Shown here: positions 18,756 to 27,738 of the stretch, piece by piece
How the letters are laid out: every line of letters begins with the position of its first letter
How positions within the stretch are numbered: the first letter of the stretch is position 1
Source: Maribellus sp. YY47
GTDB lineage: Bacteria; Bacteroidota; Bacteroidia; Bacteroidales; Prolixibacteraceae
Assembly (NCBI RefSeq): GCF_023111095.1
Contig: NZ_JALGYW010000020.1
Span: 29,993 to 93,992, forward strand
DNA: 64,000 bases
Direction of reading: 5' to 3'
Position numbers and translations under genes: made by a program
The notes under the pieces: model-generated
The model's input: the letters and a program-made list of their open reading frames with translations, nothing else
Told to the model about the DNA's origin: nothing
Databases searched by the model: none

Positions 18756-19508
18756 TTAAAAGGTAATCGTTAAGCCACCATCTACTGTGATAACCTGTCC
18801 GGTGATATAGGATGCATCTTTCCCTGCAAGGAAAAAAGCAACACCGGCAATTTCTTCCGGTTGAGCTGGCCTGCGGAGCGGTAAATGATGCCCGTCAACA
18901 TAGTTACATTTGAACCATTCGCTTTCCAGTTCATTTGCCCCGTCAACCACCGACATGGGCGTATTCACAAAACCAGGGGCAATGGCATTTACCAGGATAT
19001 TACGATCAGCGAGTTCATTCGCCAGATTCCGGCAATATTGATTAATAGCCGCTTTGGCCATAGCATAACTGCCGGATCCAAATTCAGCTCTTTCGCCATG
19101 AATTGATGTAATATGGATGATCCTTCCTCCATTAGCCATAAACGGAATTGCCAGATTACTCATTTGAATCGCACCTCTGGACATAAGATGAAAAATACGC
19201 TCCCAATCTTCTGTATTTGTTTCTGCAACAACAGTTTTCACACTAATTCCCGCACAATTAACAAGAACGTTCAATTGTCCCCAGTGCAACTGAATCCGAT
19301 CACGGCACTCATTTATTGTTTTTTCATCTGCGTAATCTCCCCTCACTGCAATATGATCTCCGGGAGAAAGAGAAGCAAATACACTCTCCATATCCTGAAC
19401 ATCGTTAAGGCAGACATCATATCCTTCTGAAGCAAAACGCATTGCAGTAGCTTTTCCGGTCCCTGAAGCTGCACCTGTTACTAATACTTTTGGTCTATTG
19501 GTTCTCAT
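18756..19508 (-). CDS. Short-chain dehydrogenase/reductase, candidate L-fucose (deoxyhexose) dehydrogenase
   Basis: The 250-residue protein is a classical SDR: the NAD(P)-binding motif TGAASGTGKAT starts at about residue 11, NCAGIS follows, the catalytic Ser lies in IIHITSIHG, Tyr and Lys in YAMAK, and the end VDGGLTITF is typical. It would oxidise the free sugar to its lactone, the first step of oxidative deoxyhexose breakdown; known bacterial and animal L-fucose dehydrogenases include SDRs. The alternative is a 2-keto-3-deoxy-fuconate dehydrogenase, also an SDR, but the aldolase in the operon makes that step unnecessary. It lies 11 bp after the mutarotase-like gene and 10 bp before the dehydratase. 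No lactonase gene is present in the operon. Confidence 0.87.
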   Translation of the reverse strand: MRTNRPKVLVTGAASGTGKATAMRFASEGYDVCLNDVQDMESVFASLSPGDHIAVRGDYADEKTINECRDRIQLHWGQLNVLVNCAGISVKTVVAETNTEDWERIFHLMSRGAIQMSNLAIPFMANGGRIIHITSIHGERAEFGSGSYAMAKAAINQYCRNLANELADRNILVNAIAPGFVNTPMSVVDGANELESEWFKCNYVDGHHLPLRRPAQPEEIAGVAFFLAGKDASYITGQVITVDGGLTITF

Positions 19509-19519
19509 TGGTTAATCTT

Positions 19520-20425
19520 TTATTTATTCTTTGTTGTGTTTGTTAAACTATCGGCAATAATCGTCACTTGCGTACTCATTGATTCTCCGGGTTGCAAAAT
19601 CATTGTTTGTCCCAACCGGGCGGCATCATTTACCGATACAGGCATTGTTGTGCAAGGCTCCAAAATTGCAGTATAGTGATTTAGAAAACCTCCGTAAGAA
19701 GCAAAGAGCCACACATATGGGAATACCTGCTTATCGAAACGATAGCCGAAATAGGTGCCTTCTTTGGTGGCCAGTCCTACTTCTCCATTTCCCAATTCAT
19801 ACAGGTAATAAAAATCCATTGTATCATTTTCCGGAGGGACAAGCGACACATCATTCTGTTCCAGAAGTGGCCATTCAAACGGAGTAGTTTGCTTGTAACG
19901 AGAATACTCCGGATCAACAACCTGCCCTTTTCCCGCACTGCACAAAACATGGTCGCCTTCTTTAATCTTCAACGCTGCATGGAGTTTCCATAAGAATTTT
20001 ACAGGCTGAGTATTTTCATTGGTTATTATATAACTCGTATGAATAAACGGGCCATTATCATCCAAGCGAATAGATTTTTGATAATTCAACTTTGAAACAG
20101 GTAAAAGCCCTTTTAATGTCACGCAATTATCCATGAAAGAAGCAGTTAAAGACTGAGTCCATAATTCTCCATGATCAGGGAATTCCATTCCATCAACATT
20201 TTCCGGAATATCGTTGGGCAACAACTCGTCAACCCCCCCATAAAATGCAGGATCATATTCAGTACCCGTTGCATAACTTTGTAGATTAAGAGCTTCATTT
20301 CTCCATAAAAATTCGCACCCGAGTTCTTTATTATAAATGCTTGTTAATTTTCCACCTCCTTTGGGGAATATGTCAACCAGCAAGTGTTTGTTTTCTATTC
20401 TTAATAATGATGATATTTGCATCAT
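19520..20425 (-). CDS. Aldose 1-epimerase (galactose mutarotase)-like protein
   Basis: The 301-residue protein has no signal peptide and shows the beta-sandwich pattern of galactose mutarotase-like proteins: GGKLTSIYNKELGCEFLWRN near the start, PDHGELWTQ in the middle, LWKLHAALKIKEGDHVLCSA and the closing YTAILEPCTTMPVSVNDAA. Such proteins interconvert the alpha and beta forms of free sugars or bind them. It is the second gene of the operon, 26 bp after the transporter, and would supply the correct anomer to the dehydrogenase. It is more divergent than GalM, so a related function such as a DUF4432-type isomerase cannot be excluded. Confidence 0.72.
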   Translation of the reverse strand: MMQISSLLRIENKHLLVDIFPKGGGKLTSIYNKELGCEFLWRNEALNLQSYATGTEYDPAFYGGVDELLPNDIPENVDGMEFPDHGELWTQSLTASFMDNCVTLKGLLPVSKLNYQKSIRLDDNGPFIHTSYIITNENTQPVKFLWKLHAALKIKEGDHVLCSAGKGQVVDPEYSRYKQTTPFEWPLLEQNDVSLVPPENDTMDFYYLYELGNGEVGLATKEGTYFGYRFDKQVFPYVWLFASYGGFLNHYTAILEPCTTMPVSVNDAARLGQTMILQPGESMSTQVTIIADSLTNTTKNK

Positions 20426-20451
20426 TTCGCTTTTAATTAGTTTTTACTTAA

Positions 20452-21987
20452 CTACCACAGCAACACATAAACGGTAAAATAGCAGGCGACCAGAATTACC
20501 GCCCACAATACAATATTCTTATACCATGGCACTTTTATTTTTTCAAAGAGAAAGAGTATTTTTTCCTGATTTTTTTCTGACTTATCAATCAAAAACATGT
20601 AAAGCAAGCAGGCAACAAAAGTGATAATCCATACAATACCTGCTACATTGAAAATATTCATGGTTATTCCGAGAAGCTTCACCACATAAGGCATTAGAAA
20701 CATCGGGAAAGTGAGCAATAGCAGATAAAAAGCCAGCTTTGCCGACATCCGCCGGAAGAAAATTCCCAACAAAAAAGTAAGTGAGATGGGAACTGCCACA
20801 AACGCCCAGCATTCCTGGAAAAAATCGAATATATGTTTGAAGCTTCCAACTACAGGGGTATATAATGCTCCGACAAATAATACGGAAGCGGAGAAAATAC
20901 GTCCCATTTTAATCAGGCGTTTATCATCAACCTGCTTTTTCGAAAACTTCTTATAAATATCGAATGTAAAAATTGTTGAAACTCCGTTGATGCCGGAAAG
21001 TACTGCTGTAACAACTGAAAAAATCAACACCCCGTACATTATGCCAGCACCTCCAACGGGGAGCAACTGCTGGGTAACAAATACAAAAGCCATATCTGCT
21101 TTTGGCAAGTCAGGATTTAAACGATAGGCAATAAGCCCGGGAAAAACATCGGCTAAAGGGACAAAAAGCAACAAAAATCCGGCAAATATCAATCCAATAC
21201 GACCGTGCCATCTGTTTTTTGCCCCTAAAACACTTTGATTAATATTCTGACTGGTACAATAGTACCAGATGTTGGTAGAGAACATCAAAACCAGCAAAGC
21301 TGTCCATGGAATTTCAGGGTCAGTTGCTGGACGGATTAAATGCGCCCTTTCTCCTTCTCCGATAATTGCAACCAAGCCTCCGTCGATACGATTAAGCCCC
21401 AACACAAAAAGCAGGAAGCCTCCCCCTAACAACATACTTGCCTGCAATACGCTGGTCCAGGCCAAAGAAGCCATTCCTCCATAAATAGAAAAGAAACCAA
21501 CAACCAAGGCTATAATTACGATACACACATAAATATTTACGCCCAATATCTGGCTCATTGCAAACCCGCCGGAATACAGTACCCCTGCCAGGTTTATAAA
21601 AACATAAATAAATACTGATAATATTGCATACAACGAACTCACCCGCTTATCGAAGCGCCTCTCTAAGAAACCAGGTGTTGTAAGTATCTTATTTTTCAGA
21701 TAATAAGGAACAAAAAACACCACCATAATTATTACTGCCGGCGCTATCCCCCATTCCCAGTTTGCTGTTACCAAGCCCCGGCTATACACTGCTCCCACAG
21801 TACCTATAAATTGTTCGCTGCTTATTCCGGCAGCAACAAGAGAGAATCCAATAACATACCAGGGAAGATGATTCTGACGGATATAAAAATCGGCGGCATC
21901 GGTTCTACGTTTTCTTCCGGCGATTACTCCAGTAAAAACAAAAGCAAGTATATAAAAGGCGAATGTTAGGTTATCAATGCTTGTCAT
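20452..21987 (-). CDS. Sodium:solute symporter (SSS family), inner-membrane sugar importer
   Basis: The 511-residue protein is almost wholly made of hydrophobic helices, about 13 by eye, and carries SSS-family features: GRKRRTDAADFYIRQNHLPW with the early loop, AAGISSEQFIGTVGAVYSRG in helix 2, and the internal FSVVTAVLSGINGVSTIFTF stretch near residue 330. These symporters bring monosaccharides in with sodium. It is the first gene of the tight operon with mutarotase, dehydrogenase, dehydratase and aldolase, so it most likely imports the monosaccharide (L-fucose in my reading) released in the periplasm. The gap upstream (21988-22302) separates it from the araC-type gene. Confidence 0.92.
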   Translation of the reverse strand: MTSIDNLTFAFYILAFVFTGVIAGRKRRTDAADFYIRQNHLPWYVIGFSLVAAGISSEQFIGTVGAVYSRGLVTANWEWGIAPAVIIMVVFFVPYYLKNKILTTPGFLERRFDKRVSSLYAILSVFIYVFINLAGVLYSGGFAMSQILGVNIYVCIVIIALVVGFFSIYGGMASLAWTSVLQASMLLGGGFLLFVLGLNRIDGGLVAIIGEGERAHLIRPATDPEIPWTALLVLMFSTNIWYYCTSQNINQSVLGAKNRWHGRIGLIFAGFLLLFVPLADVFPGLIAYRLNPDLPKADMAFVFVTQQLLPVGGAGIMYGVLIFSVVTAVLSGINGVSTIFTFDIYKKFSKKQVDDKRLIKMGRIFSASVLFVGALYTPVVGSFKHIFDFFQECWAFVAVPISLTFLLGIFFRRMSAKLAFYLLLLTFPMFLMPYVVKLLGITMNIFNVAGIVWIITFVACLLYMFLIDKSEKNQEKILFLFEKIKVPWYKNIVLWAVILVACYFTVYVLLW

Positions 21988-22302
21988 GTTTTAATCGTTG
22001 TTACGTTATTCGCCATTTTTATTTTGTTTTCAGAAACAGAATTTGAATCGGGATACTTTTTTCCTTTTTGCCTTGGAAATGACGTCTATTAATTGCAGAC
22101 TTTATTCAAATTTCTTTTCAGGAGTTAAAAGTAGGTAAGCGATGTTACGACCAAAAAGTAGGTTAATTAAGTTCAAATAAGAGACAATAAACTTCAAAGC
22201 AAAACTAATGCTAACAAATAAACAGTACGTAACGAAATAGATAGCCAAGATTCCAAGCCATTGAAGAAAACATAGATTAATGTCCGATCAACACTTAATC
22301 CT
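21988..22302. other. Intergenic region upstream of the catabolic operon
   Basis: This 315-bp gap separates the symporter start from the stop of the AraC gene. It is AT-rich and must hold the operon promoter. One TAnnTTTG-like element is visible on the minus strand (22200-22207), but no TTTG lies at the usual 19-21 bp distance, so I do not call a promoter. No ORF or clear hairpin was seen. Confidence 0.5.
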
Positions 22303-23169
22303 TTAGAAAGAGTGTATTTTTAAATAAGTATTTCGAAAATCGTGGGGACTGATGCCGTTTTTTTGTTTGAACTGACGACTAAAATAAGACAGGCTGTTAT
22401 ACCCGCAACTGGAACAAATCTCGTTAATATCAAGATTTGTATTGATCAGCATTTTTTGCGCATTATTTATTCGAACCTCGTTAAGATATTGCGAAAAAGT
22501 TTTTTCAGTTCTGTTTTTAAAATACCGGGAAAAAGAAGCTGTTCCCATTCCAGATAATTCTACGGCTCTTTTAAAAATATCTTCATCAGCATAATTTTCT
22601 TCAACAAAAGAGACTATATCTTTAATCAAACTATCGCTTATCTTGTAATAGAACTTTTTTACCCATCGGGCAGTAAGCAATTCATAATCTTCACTCTTCG
22701 ATAAGAGATCAAGAATAGTCAACAAATCAAGAATACTCTTTAACCCACTATTGAAAGACAATTTCTTCATCAGCTTAAGCACCTCGCGCGATGGCTTAAA
22801 TATTTTTATCCCAGCCTCAGAATTGGCAAGTAACTTATTAAGAAGCATGGCTTCTTTGCGGTCAAAAAAAGAATCTCCTAAAAATTCTTTTTTGAAGAGA
22901 ACAATGGTTGCTTTGGCAGTCCCTTTCTCACTATTTTTTTTGGAATTTTTAAAACTATGAATCAGCTTTGGAGCAAAAATAAACAAGTTCCCCGCCTTAA
23001 AATCAACAATATTATTCCCTACATAAAGTTTACCTTCACTTTGTTCAATGTAGGCAATTTCGTATTCGTTATGAAAATGTCGGGGGGAAGTAAAATAGTC
23101 TTGTTTATAATGACGCGTCAGAAATATTGCATCTTTATCAAAATTGAGTTTTTCCTCGTTTATCTCCAT
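22303..23169 (-). CDS. AraC-family transcriptional regulator with cupin sensor domain
   Basis: The 288-residue protein has an N-terminal cupin-like sugar-sensing half (FTSPRHFHNEYEIAYIEQSE, IVDFKAGNLFIFAPKLIHSF) and a C-terminal pair of helix-turn-helix motifs at about 190-285 (GMGTASFSRYFKNRTEKTFS and SCGYNSLSYFSRQFKQKNGI). It lies just upstream of the symporter-to-aldolase operon in the same direction and downstream of the GH97 gene. It probably activates the sugar operon in response to the monosaccharide, and possibly the neighbouring GH29/GH97 genes. It is the only AraC-type regulator in the window; no hybrid two-component regulator is present. Confidence 0.92.
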   Translation of the reverse strand: MEINEEKLNFDKDAIFLTRHYKQDYFTSPRHFHNEYEIAYIEQSEGKLYVGNNIVDFKAGNLFIFAPKLIHSFKNSKKNSEKGTAKATIVLFKKEFLGDSFFDRKEAMLLNKLLANSEAGIKIFKPSREVLKLMKKLSFNSGLKSILDLLTILDLLSKSEDYELLTARWVKKFYYKISDSLIKDIVSFVEENYADEDIFKRAVELSGMGTASFSRYFKNRTEKTFSQYLNEVRINNAQKMLINTNLDINEICSSCGYNSLSYFSRQFKQKNGISPHDFRNTYLKIHSF

Positions 23170-23326
23170 AGCTCTTCTCTTTAAAGAATTAACTCAAAAG
23201 TTCAACAATCAAATATTTAGAAATTAATGAATGTAAGAATAGACTAAACAACCAACTACTGCCTATCCCAAACAACTCCGCTGTGGAGTATCTTATTTTT
23301 TAAATTATTTACTGTCCCAATTCTCT

Positions 23327-23359
23327 CAAAGATATAATTTAATCGCGGCATAAAGCAAT
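23327..23359 (-). promoter_or_regulatory. Possible Bacteroidota-type promoter for the AraC gene
   Basis: On the minus strand TATCTTTG (23327-23334) matches the -7 consensus TAnnTTTG, and ATTG (23356-23359) lies 21 bp upstream where TTTG is expected. The predicted transcript would have a leader of roughly 150 nt before the ATG at 23169. The -33 match is three of four bases and these motifs are common in AT-rich DNA, so this is tentative. The rest of the gap 23170-23437 shows no ORF. Confidence 0.3.
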
Positions 23360-23437
23360 GACGGCCAATTGTTTCTTAGAACAAAGCAAAGTCCTTCAAA
23401 CACGAATTCTTCGCCTGCGATTTCTTTATTCTCCTAT

Positions 23438-25348
23438 TTAATTAACAGATTTTTCGGCTCCAGACAAGCGGCCAACAAATCCTCCTCCGGGGATTAAACG
23501 CACCATTAATCTTTCATCAGGCGACAAAACCAGTTCTTTGCGGTCGATACTTGTATTAACCTCCCCATCAAAAACTAAGGTCGCCGGTGTTTGACCATTC
23601 AGAAAATCTAACGATATTGTTACTTCTCTTTCATTTGCTCCATTCATAATACCTATCCACCAGGTACTTCCTTTTCTCCGGGCATAAGCAACCACCTCTC
23701 CCATATCAGTACAAGGTAAAACCTTTGTTTCGTCCCATACAGTTGGAATTTCCTGAAACAAATCAAACATCGGGCTTTCGAGGTAAAACTTGTATTGGTC
23801 GCAAAAATGTGTAACCGGAGACAGGTAAACAATTGCCTGTGCAAACTCGTGCGCCCAGGTGAACCTGGAAGTAGTTAGTTCCTCCGGATTTAACATTACC
23901 GGGGTTACATCGGCAGGCCCTGTCATTAAGCGGGTAAATGGCAAACAAACATCGTGGTCGAACGACATTACACGGTCATATCTTGTCATATGATATTCGT
24001 TACCCCGAACTGCTTCGCGCGTAATGTCATTTGGGTAAGTACGCTGCAAGCCGGTAGGTTTTACACTCCCATGAAAATTCAGGAGCAGTTTCAACTCGGC
24101 GCAATCCTGCATGGTTCCCATGTACCACTGCATTATTTCGGAAGTGGGCTCAGGAATAAAGTCTATTTTTATTCCATCGGCTCCAATTTCCTTAACTTTT
24201 TCGAGATATGTCCGACGCTCTTTGGCCGCTCTGAATTCTTCAGAATCGACCCAAACAATCGACTTCACTCCTACTCTTTTTCCATATCCAATAACCTCCT
24301 CAAGCAATTTCCACTGATCTTTACTGGGTTGTTGCCAGTAACGCCAACCATCGTCAATAAGATAATATTCCCATTTTAACTTAGCTGCTGCATCATACCA
24401 GTCTTTCTGGTCTTCATACCTGGGCGCGCCAATGCTCCACCACTGCCACAAACAGCGACCGAGTTTTACCCACGAAAAGTCGGAACCTTTGGACGGCGCC
24501 GGACATACATTTGTGATTAAATCGGAATTAACCAGTTCGTTTAAATCCTTGGCAATAATGGTAGTCCTCCACGGAGTAACTTTTTCGCCGTTGTAAGTGC
24601 CATCCAATGCCTGTGGATTGTTTTCAGCCAGTCGGTTAAGTTCCCATCCCTGCTCAGCTGCCGGGAAACATACATTAAAGAAATTACCATTGCGGATAAA
24701 AACCATGTCGGGAAAGTCTTCGCAATCGGCTTCAGAGAATGAAAGATAGTAACCATCTGTTTTCAACGTTAGCGGCCCCATCACCGGATTATTTTGCGGA
24801 ACTTTTTCTAGAGGAGTGACGTAGCTCAACTCTTCGTACGACGGATTAAATTCAGACCATGCAATCTTTGATGTCCCTTCTGGAATATTCCACGAGGTAC
24901 TTTCTTCATTTATATACTTTGTTCCTTCGGGAATTGTATAACGAACTGCGATTCCGTCATTATACACACGTACAATCAGGCTAAATTCCTTCCCCGAAGT
25001 TTTCATCTTAATCTTTATTTCATTGGCATGATTTCGGGCTACAGAATGATTTCCAAATAACGGATATTCTTCATTAATCTCCTGTATTCCGGAAGCAGAC
25101 AGAATATTTGTGTTATGTCCTAAATCTACACTGTCAACAGTTAAACCCAAAGAAGATGTTTTTAAAACAGGAGTATAACCTGAAGAAACAGAATAAGAAA
25201 GCCTTTCGTCAGCCATAAAAACTTTTACGGTTAGAGTTCCAGCCGGGCTGTCTACCTGGATTTCTTTATTATTAACAGAGCATGCGACAAAAACAGTCGT
25301 CAATACAAAAGAGAAAGCTAAAGCAATTATTGGCTTCAAATATTTCAT
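23438..25348 (-). CDS. GH97 family, probable retaining alpha-galactosidase, lipoprotein
   Basis: The 636-residue protein has a lipobox FVAC (Cys23). The N-terminal beta-sandwich of GH97 runs to about residue 280 (VDSPAGTLTVKVF, VRVYNDGIAVRYTIPEGT), followed by the TIM barrel (WWSIGAPRYEDQKDWYD, YYLIDDGWRYW) and a C-terminal beta domain. GH97 includes inverting alpha-glucosidases (SusB) and retaining alpha-galactosidases. Here GADGIKIDFI places Asp396 at the nucleophile position of the retaining galactosidase type, and VRGNEYH (Glu451) fits the acid/base. It is 25 bp downstream of a GH29 gene, so both are likely cotranscribed. Confidence 0.9.
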   Translation of the reverse strand: MKYLKPIIALAFSFVLTTVFVACSVNNKEIQVDSPAGTLTVKVFMADERLSYSVSSGYTPVLKTSSLGLTVDSVDLGHNTNILSASGIQEINEEYPLFGNHSVARNHANEIKIKMKTSGKEFSLIVRVYNDGIAVRYTIPEGTKYINEESTSWNIPEGTSKIAWSEFNPSYEELSYVTPLEKVPQNNPVMGPLTLKTDGYYLSFSEADCEDFPDMVFIRNGNFFNVCFPAAEQGWELNRLAENNPQALDGTYNGEKVTPWRTTIIAKDLNELVNSDLITNVCPAPSKGSDFSWVKLGRCLWQWWSIGAPRYEDQKDWYDAAAKLKWEYYLIDDGWRYWQQPSKDQWKLLEEVIGYGKRVGVKSIVWVDSEEFRAAKERRTYLEKVKEIGADGIKIDFIPEPTSEIMQWYMGTMQDCAELKLLLNFHGSVKPTGLQRTYPNDITREAVRGNEYHMTRYDRVMSFDHDVCLPFTRLMTGPADVTPVMLNPEELTTSRFTWAHEFAQAIVYLSPVTHFCDQYKFYLESPMFDLFQEIPTVWDETKVLPCTDMGEVVAYARRKGSTWWIGIMNGANEREVTISLDFLNGQTPATLVFDGEVNTSIDRKELVLSPDERLMVRLIPGGGFVGRLSGAEKSVN

Positions 25349-25373
25349 CTGAGTAATTTTTCAATTATGTTTT

Positions 25374-26750
25374 CTATTCCAGAATTAATTCAATTACCGG
25401 AATCTCATCGTTTGGTTTTCGAACAGGTAAACTCAAAGTCAAATCATTAGGATATTCATTTTCCTTTATGTCTTCTGCAGAACGCGCACTAACTGCAATC
25501 TCCGAACCATCATGAAGCAACTGCGCATATTTCACTTTTCCCTTATAATTTGGAAGAACAAGGTTTTGTAGCGGATAATCGAGCAGATGAATGTACAAAC
25601 GGTTTGTTTCCGGATTGTAGGTTAACAAACTCATCGCCGGGGCCTCAAATTCTTCCGGCGCCTGGGTACAACCGTATATCGAGCGACTATTGTATTTCAT
25701 CCAATTACCAAAAGCAGCAAGAGAAGCATTTGCCCGTTCGTCGAAAACACCCCGGGCTGTGGGGCCAACATTCATAATCAGGTTTCCACCCTTGCTTACC
25801 GATTCGATAAGCAGACCCAATAATTGTTTGGAGTCTTTCCATGTATATTCATCACGGTAATAGCCCCAAGAACCGCTAAACGTCTGACAGGTTTCCCATG
25901 GAGTTTTTTTACCGTTTACTTCCGGCCATTTCGATACTTTATACTGTTCGTGTGTTGTAAAGTCCCAGCCATCTTCGTACTCATTCAAGTCAAGACGGTC
26001 GTTAACAATAATGCCAGGTTGCAACGAACGAACCATCTTTAATAGGTTTTCAGAATCCCAGTCTTTTGAACCTTTCCCGTTTTCTCCCGGATAGGAAAAA
26101 TCGAGCCAAAGCAAATCAATCTTACCATAGTTTGTTAATAATTCCCGAACCTGATTATGCAAATACTCACGGTATTTATTCATATCACGCCCTTTGTTCA
26201 GTTTAGCGTATTCTTTTTCATCCTCTACACGTTGTGAATGAAACCCGTCGATTGTATAATCGGGATGATGCCAGTCGAGAAGTGAATAATAAAAACCAAC
26301 CTTTAATCCTTCTGTCCTGAGAGCATCTACATATTCTTTAACCAAATCACGGCCTATCGGAGTATTTGTTGCCTTATAATCGGTATATTTTGAATCGAAC
26401 AGACAGAAACCATCGTGATGTTTGGTTGTAAGCACCACATATTTCATTCCTGCTTCTTTTGCTTTTCGCACCCACTCTTTGGGATTGTACAAATCAGGAT
26501 TAAAGTTATCGAAATACTTTTGGTACTGTTCGTCAGATATTCTTTCGTAATTTTTCACCCACTCATGGCGAGCCGGCAATGCATAAATTCCCCAATGAAT
26601 AAACATTCCAAAGCGATCGTGAACCCACCACCCCATCCGTTCCTTCTTTTGAACTTCTGCCTCATTCCCGATTCTTTTTCCTTGGGGAAATGCAGTTGCG
26701 ACTGAAAGAAAAATTGTTATTACTAAAATTAGCTTCTTCATCTTTATCAA
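25374..26750 (-). CDS. GH29 alpha-L-fucosidase (single-domain)
   Basis: The 458-residue exported protein (signal peptide to about residue 22; Met4 is an equally good start) has intact GH29 motifs: FGMFIHWGIYALP (49-61), TTKHHDGFCLF (108-118) and IDLLWLDFSYP with nucleophile Asp217. The barrel ends at about residue 360, where ESVSKGGNLIMNVGPTA is the usual closing segment, and a short beta domain follows. It resembles the general GH29-A type, which cleaves a broad range of alpha-fucosides, including aryl fucosides. It is first in a two-gene unit with GH97. Confidence 0.93.
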   Translation of the reverse strand: MIKMKKLILVITIFLSVATAFPQGKRIGNEAEVQKKERMGWWVHDRFGMFIHWGIYALPARHEWVKNYERISDEQYQKYFDNFNPDLYNPKEWVRKAKEAGMKYVVLTTKHHDGFCLFDSKYTDYKATNTPIGRDLVKEYVDALRTEGLKVGFYYSLLDWHHPDYTIDGFHSQRVEDEKEYAKLNKGRDMNKYREYLHNQVRELLTNYGKIDLLWLDFSYPGENGKGSKDWDSENLLKMVRSLQPGIIVNDRLDLNEYEDGWDFTTHEQYKVSKWPEVNGKKTPWETCQTFSGSWGYYRDEYTWKDSKQLLGLLIESVSKGGNLIMNVGPTARGVFDERANASLAAFGNWMKYNSRSIYGCTQAPEEFEAPAMSLLTYNPETNRLYIHLLDYPLQNLVLPNYKGKVKYAQLLHDGSEIAVSARSAEDIKENEYPNDLTLSLPVRKPNDEIPVIELILE

Positions 26751-27487
26751 GTTATTTAGTTATTAGATTACAGCTATTTGTCATTATTAATAGAATTTCA
26801 ATCCCAGACAGTTTTTACAGAAGATCGTATCGCCCACGTATATTTTTATACATAATACTTCACCTCAACTGAAAAACAAATGCAGCAACTAAGCGCACAT
26901 CTGGCTAATAAAAATAGTGTCGTCTTGTAATTGATAAAATGTCTAAAACTTGCCTTTTATAGAATAAGGCTACATGAGAAAAGAATAACTTAGCAGCATC
27001 AACATTGGAACAATTTTCCCCTCAATCTTTCCGCCAAAAAACGAGGATTGATTCCATAGTCAAAAAATATGGTCGTTAAATAATACCCCGAACATACAAT
27101 AAAAAAGTATTTTATTAAAGAACGATCCGGTTTTTTACTACCAATTTTATCAACTCTTAATATCTGAGATGAAAAGTTCTTCAAATATGAACGAAACGGT
27201 GACCCTCAAAAACACAACTCAAATAACTGCCTGTTATAGAGGCACTAATGAATGCATATTCGAATCTTGCATAACGCTAATTCTATTCAAATTTCATATC
27301 TCTGATTCAGAATATTATTATATTGAAATCAAAGAGAGACTTTATCGAGAAGAAAGATTTTGCCTGTTCTCTGCTCCCGCCAAATAATGCAACAGTATAT
27401 GTTTCAACATTTAAACCAACTCGATTTGATCATTAAAATCGCACTCACTACGAACTACCATCAAAAATAACAATCATTGAAATTCTG
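26751..27487. other. Long intergenic region between the GH20 relic and the GH29/GH97 unit
   Basis: This stretch of about 740 bp has no convincing gene. It should hold the promoter of the GH29/GH97 unit. A 61-codon minus-strand frame at 26999-27184 ends in a segment faintly like the last helix of an AraC protein (FFDYGINPRFLAERL), but it is too short and poorly matched to call. The region is noticeably AT-rich. Confidence 0.5.
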
Positions 27488-27491
27488 CACA

Positions 27492-27719
27492 TCACTTCAC
27501 CGGTCCGGTAATTTCCTTGCTATTCGGAGACGTAAAATCGAAGACTGTAATTTGTTCTTTTTTGTAAAACGCGAGTAGTTTACTAATCCGCTGTTGAAAG
27601 TCCTCGTAATTTTTTGAATTCTCGCGGGTCCATCCCGACTCTGCAAGGGCAGAGATGCGCGGGAAAGTCATAAATTCCAGTCTTTCACTGTCGTCAATCG
27701 CCCAGGCCCACAGGTTGGC
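27492..27719 (-). pseudogene. Relic of a GH20 beta-hexosaminidase gene (last 75 codons only)
   Basis: This fragment encodes the final 75 residues and stop codon of a GH20 enzyme, in frame and starting at ANLWAWAIDD. Over 27493-27721 it matches the end of the intact GH20 gene at 37599-37827 in 223 of 229 bases by hand count: one mismatch inside and five clustered in the last 21 bp. The codon just upstream (27720-27722) is TAG in the same frame, and there is no room for the catalytic domain. The homology stops within about 5 bp of the stop codon. It lies directly downstream of the beta-propeller/GH29 fusion gene, in the same orientation, and is certainly not functional as an enzyme. Confidence 0.92.
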
Positions 27720-27721
27720 CT
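27493..27721. repeat. Direct repeat copy A (229 bp)
   Basis: This copy is 10,106 bp away from copy B at 37599-37827, in the same orientation. The two differ at six positions by hand count. The copies bracket a four-gene carbohydrate-active block. Confidence 0.95.
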
Positions 27722-27738
27722 ATATGTATGAAGTATCC

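Noticed and set aside
16757..21987. L-rhamnose, agar-derived anhydrogalactose or galactonate pathway instead of L-fucose
   Set aside because: The enzyme families would also fit these, but the locus has four fucosidase domains and no rhamnosidase or agarase, so fucose is the simplest reading; not excluded.
22200..22207. TAnnTTTG-like element upstream of the symporter operon
   Set aside because: The closest TTTG-like element is not at 19-21 bp distance, and such short motifs are frequent in AT-rich gaps.
26999..27184. 61-codon minus-strand frame ending FFDYGINPRFLAERL, faintly AraC-like
   Set aside because: Only one helix-like stretch is similar, the spacing of the helix-turn-helix signature is not kept, and no other part of a regulator is nearby.
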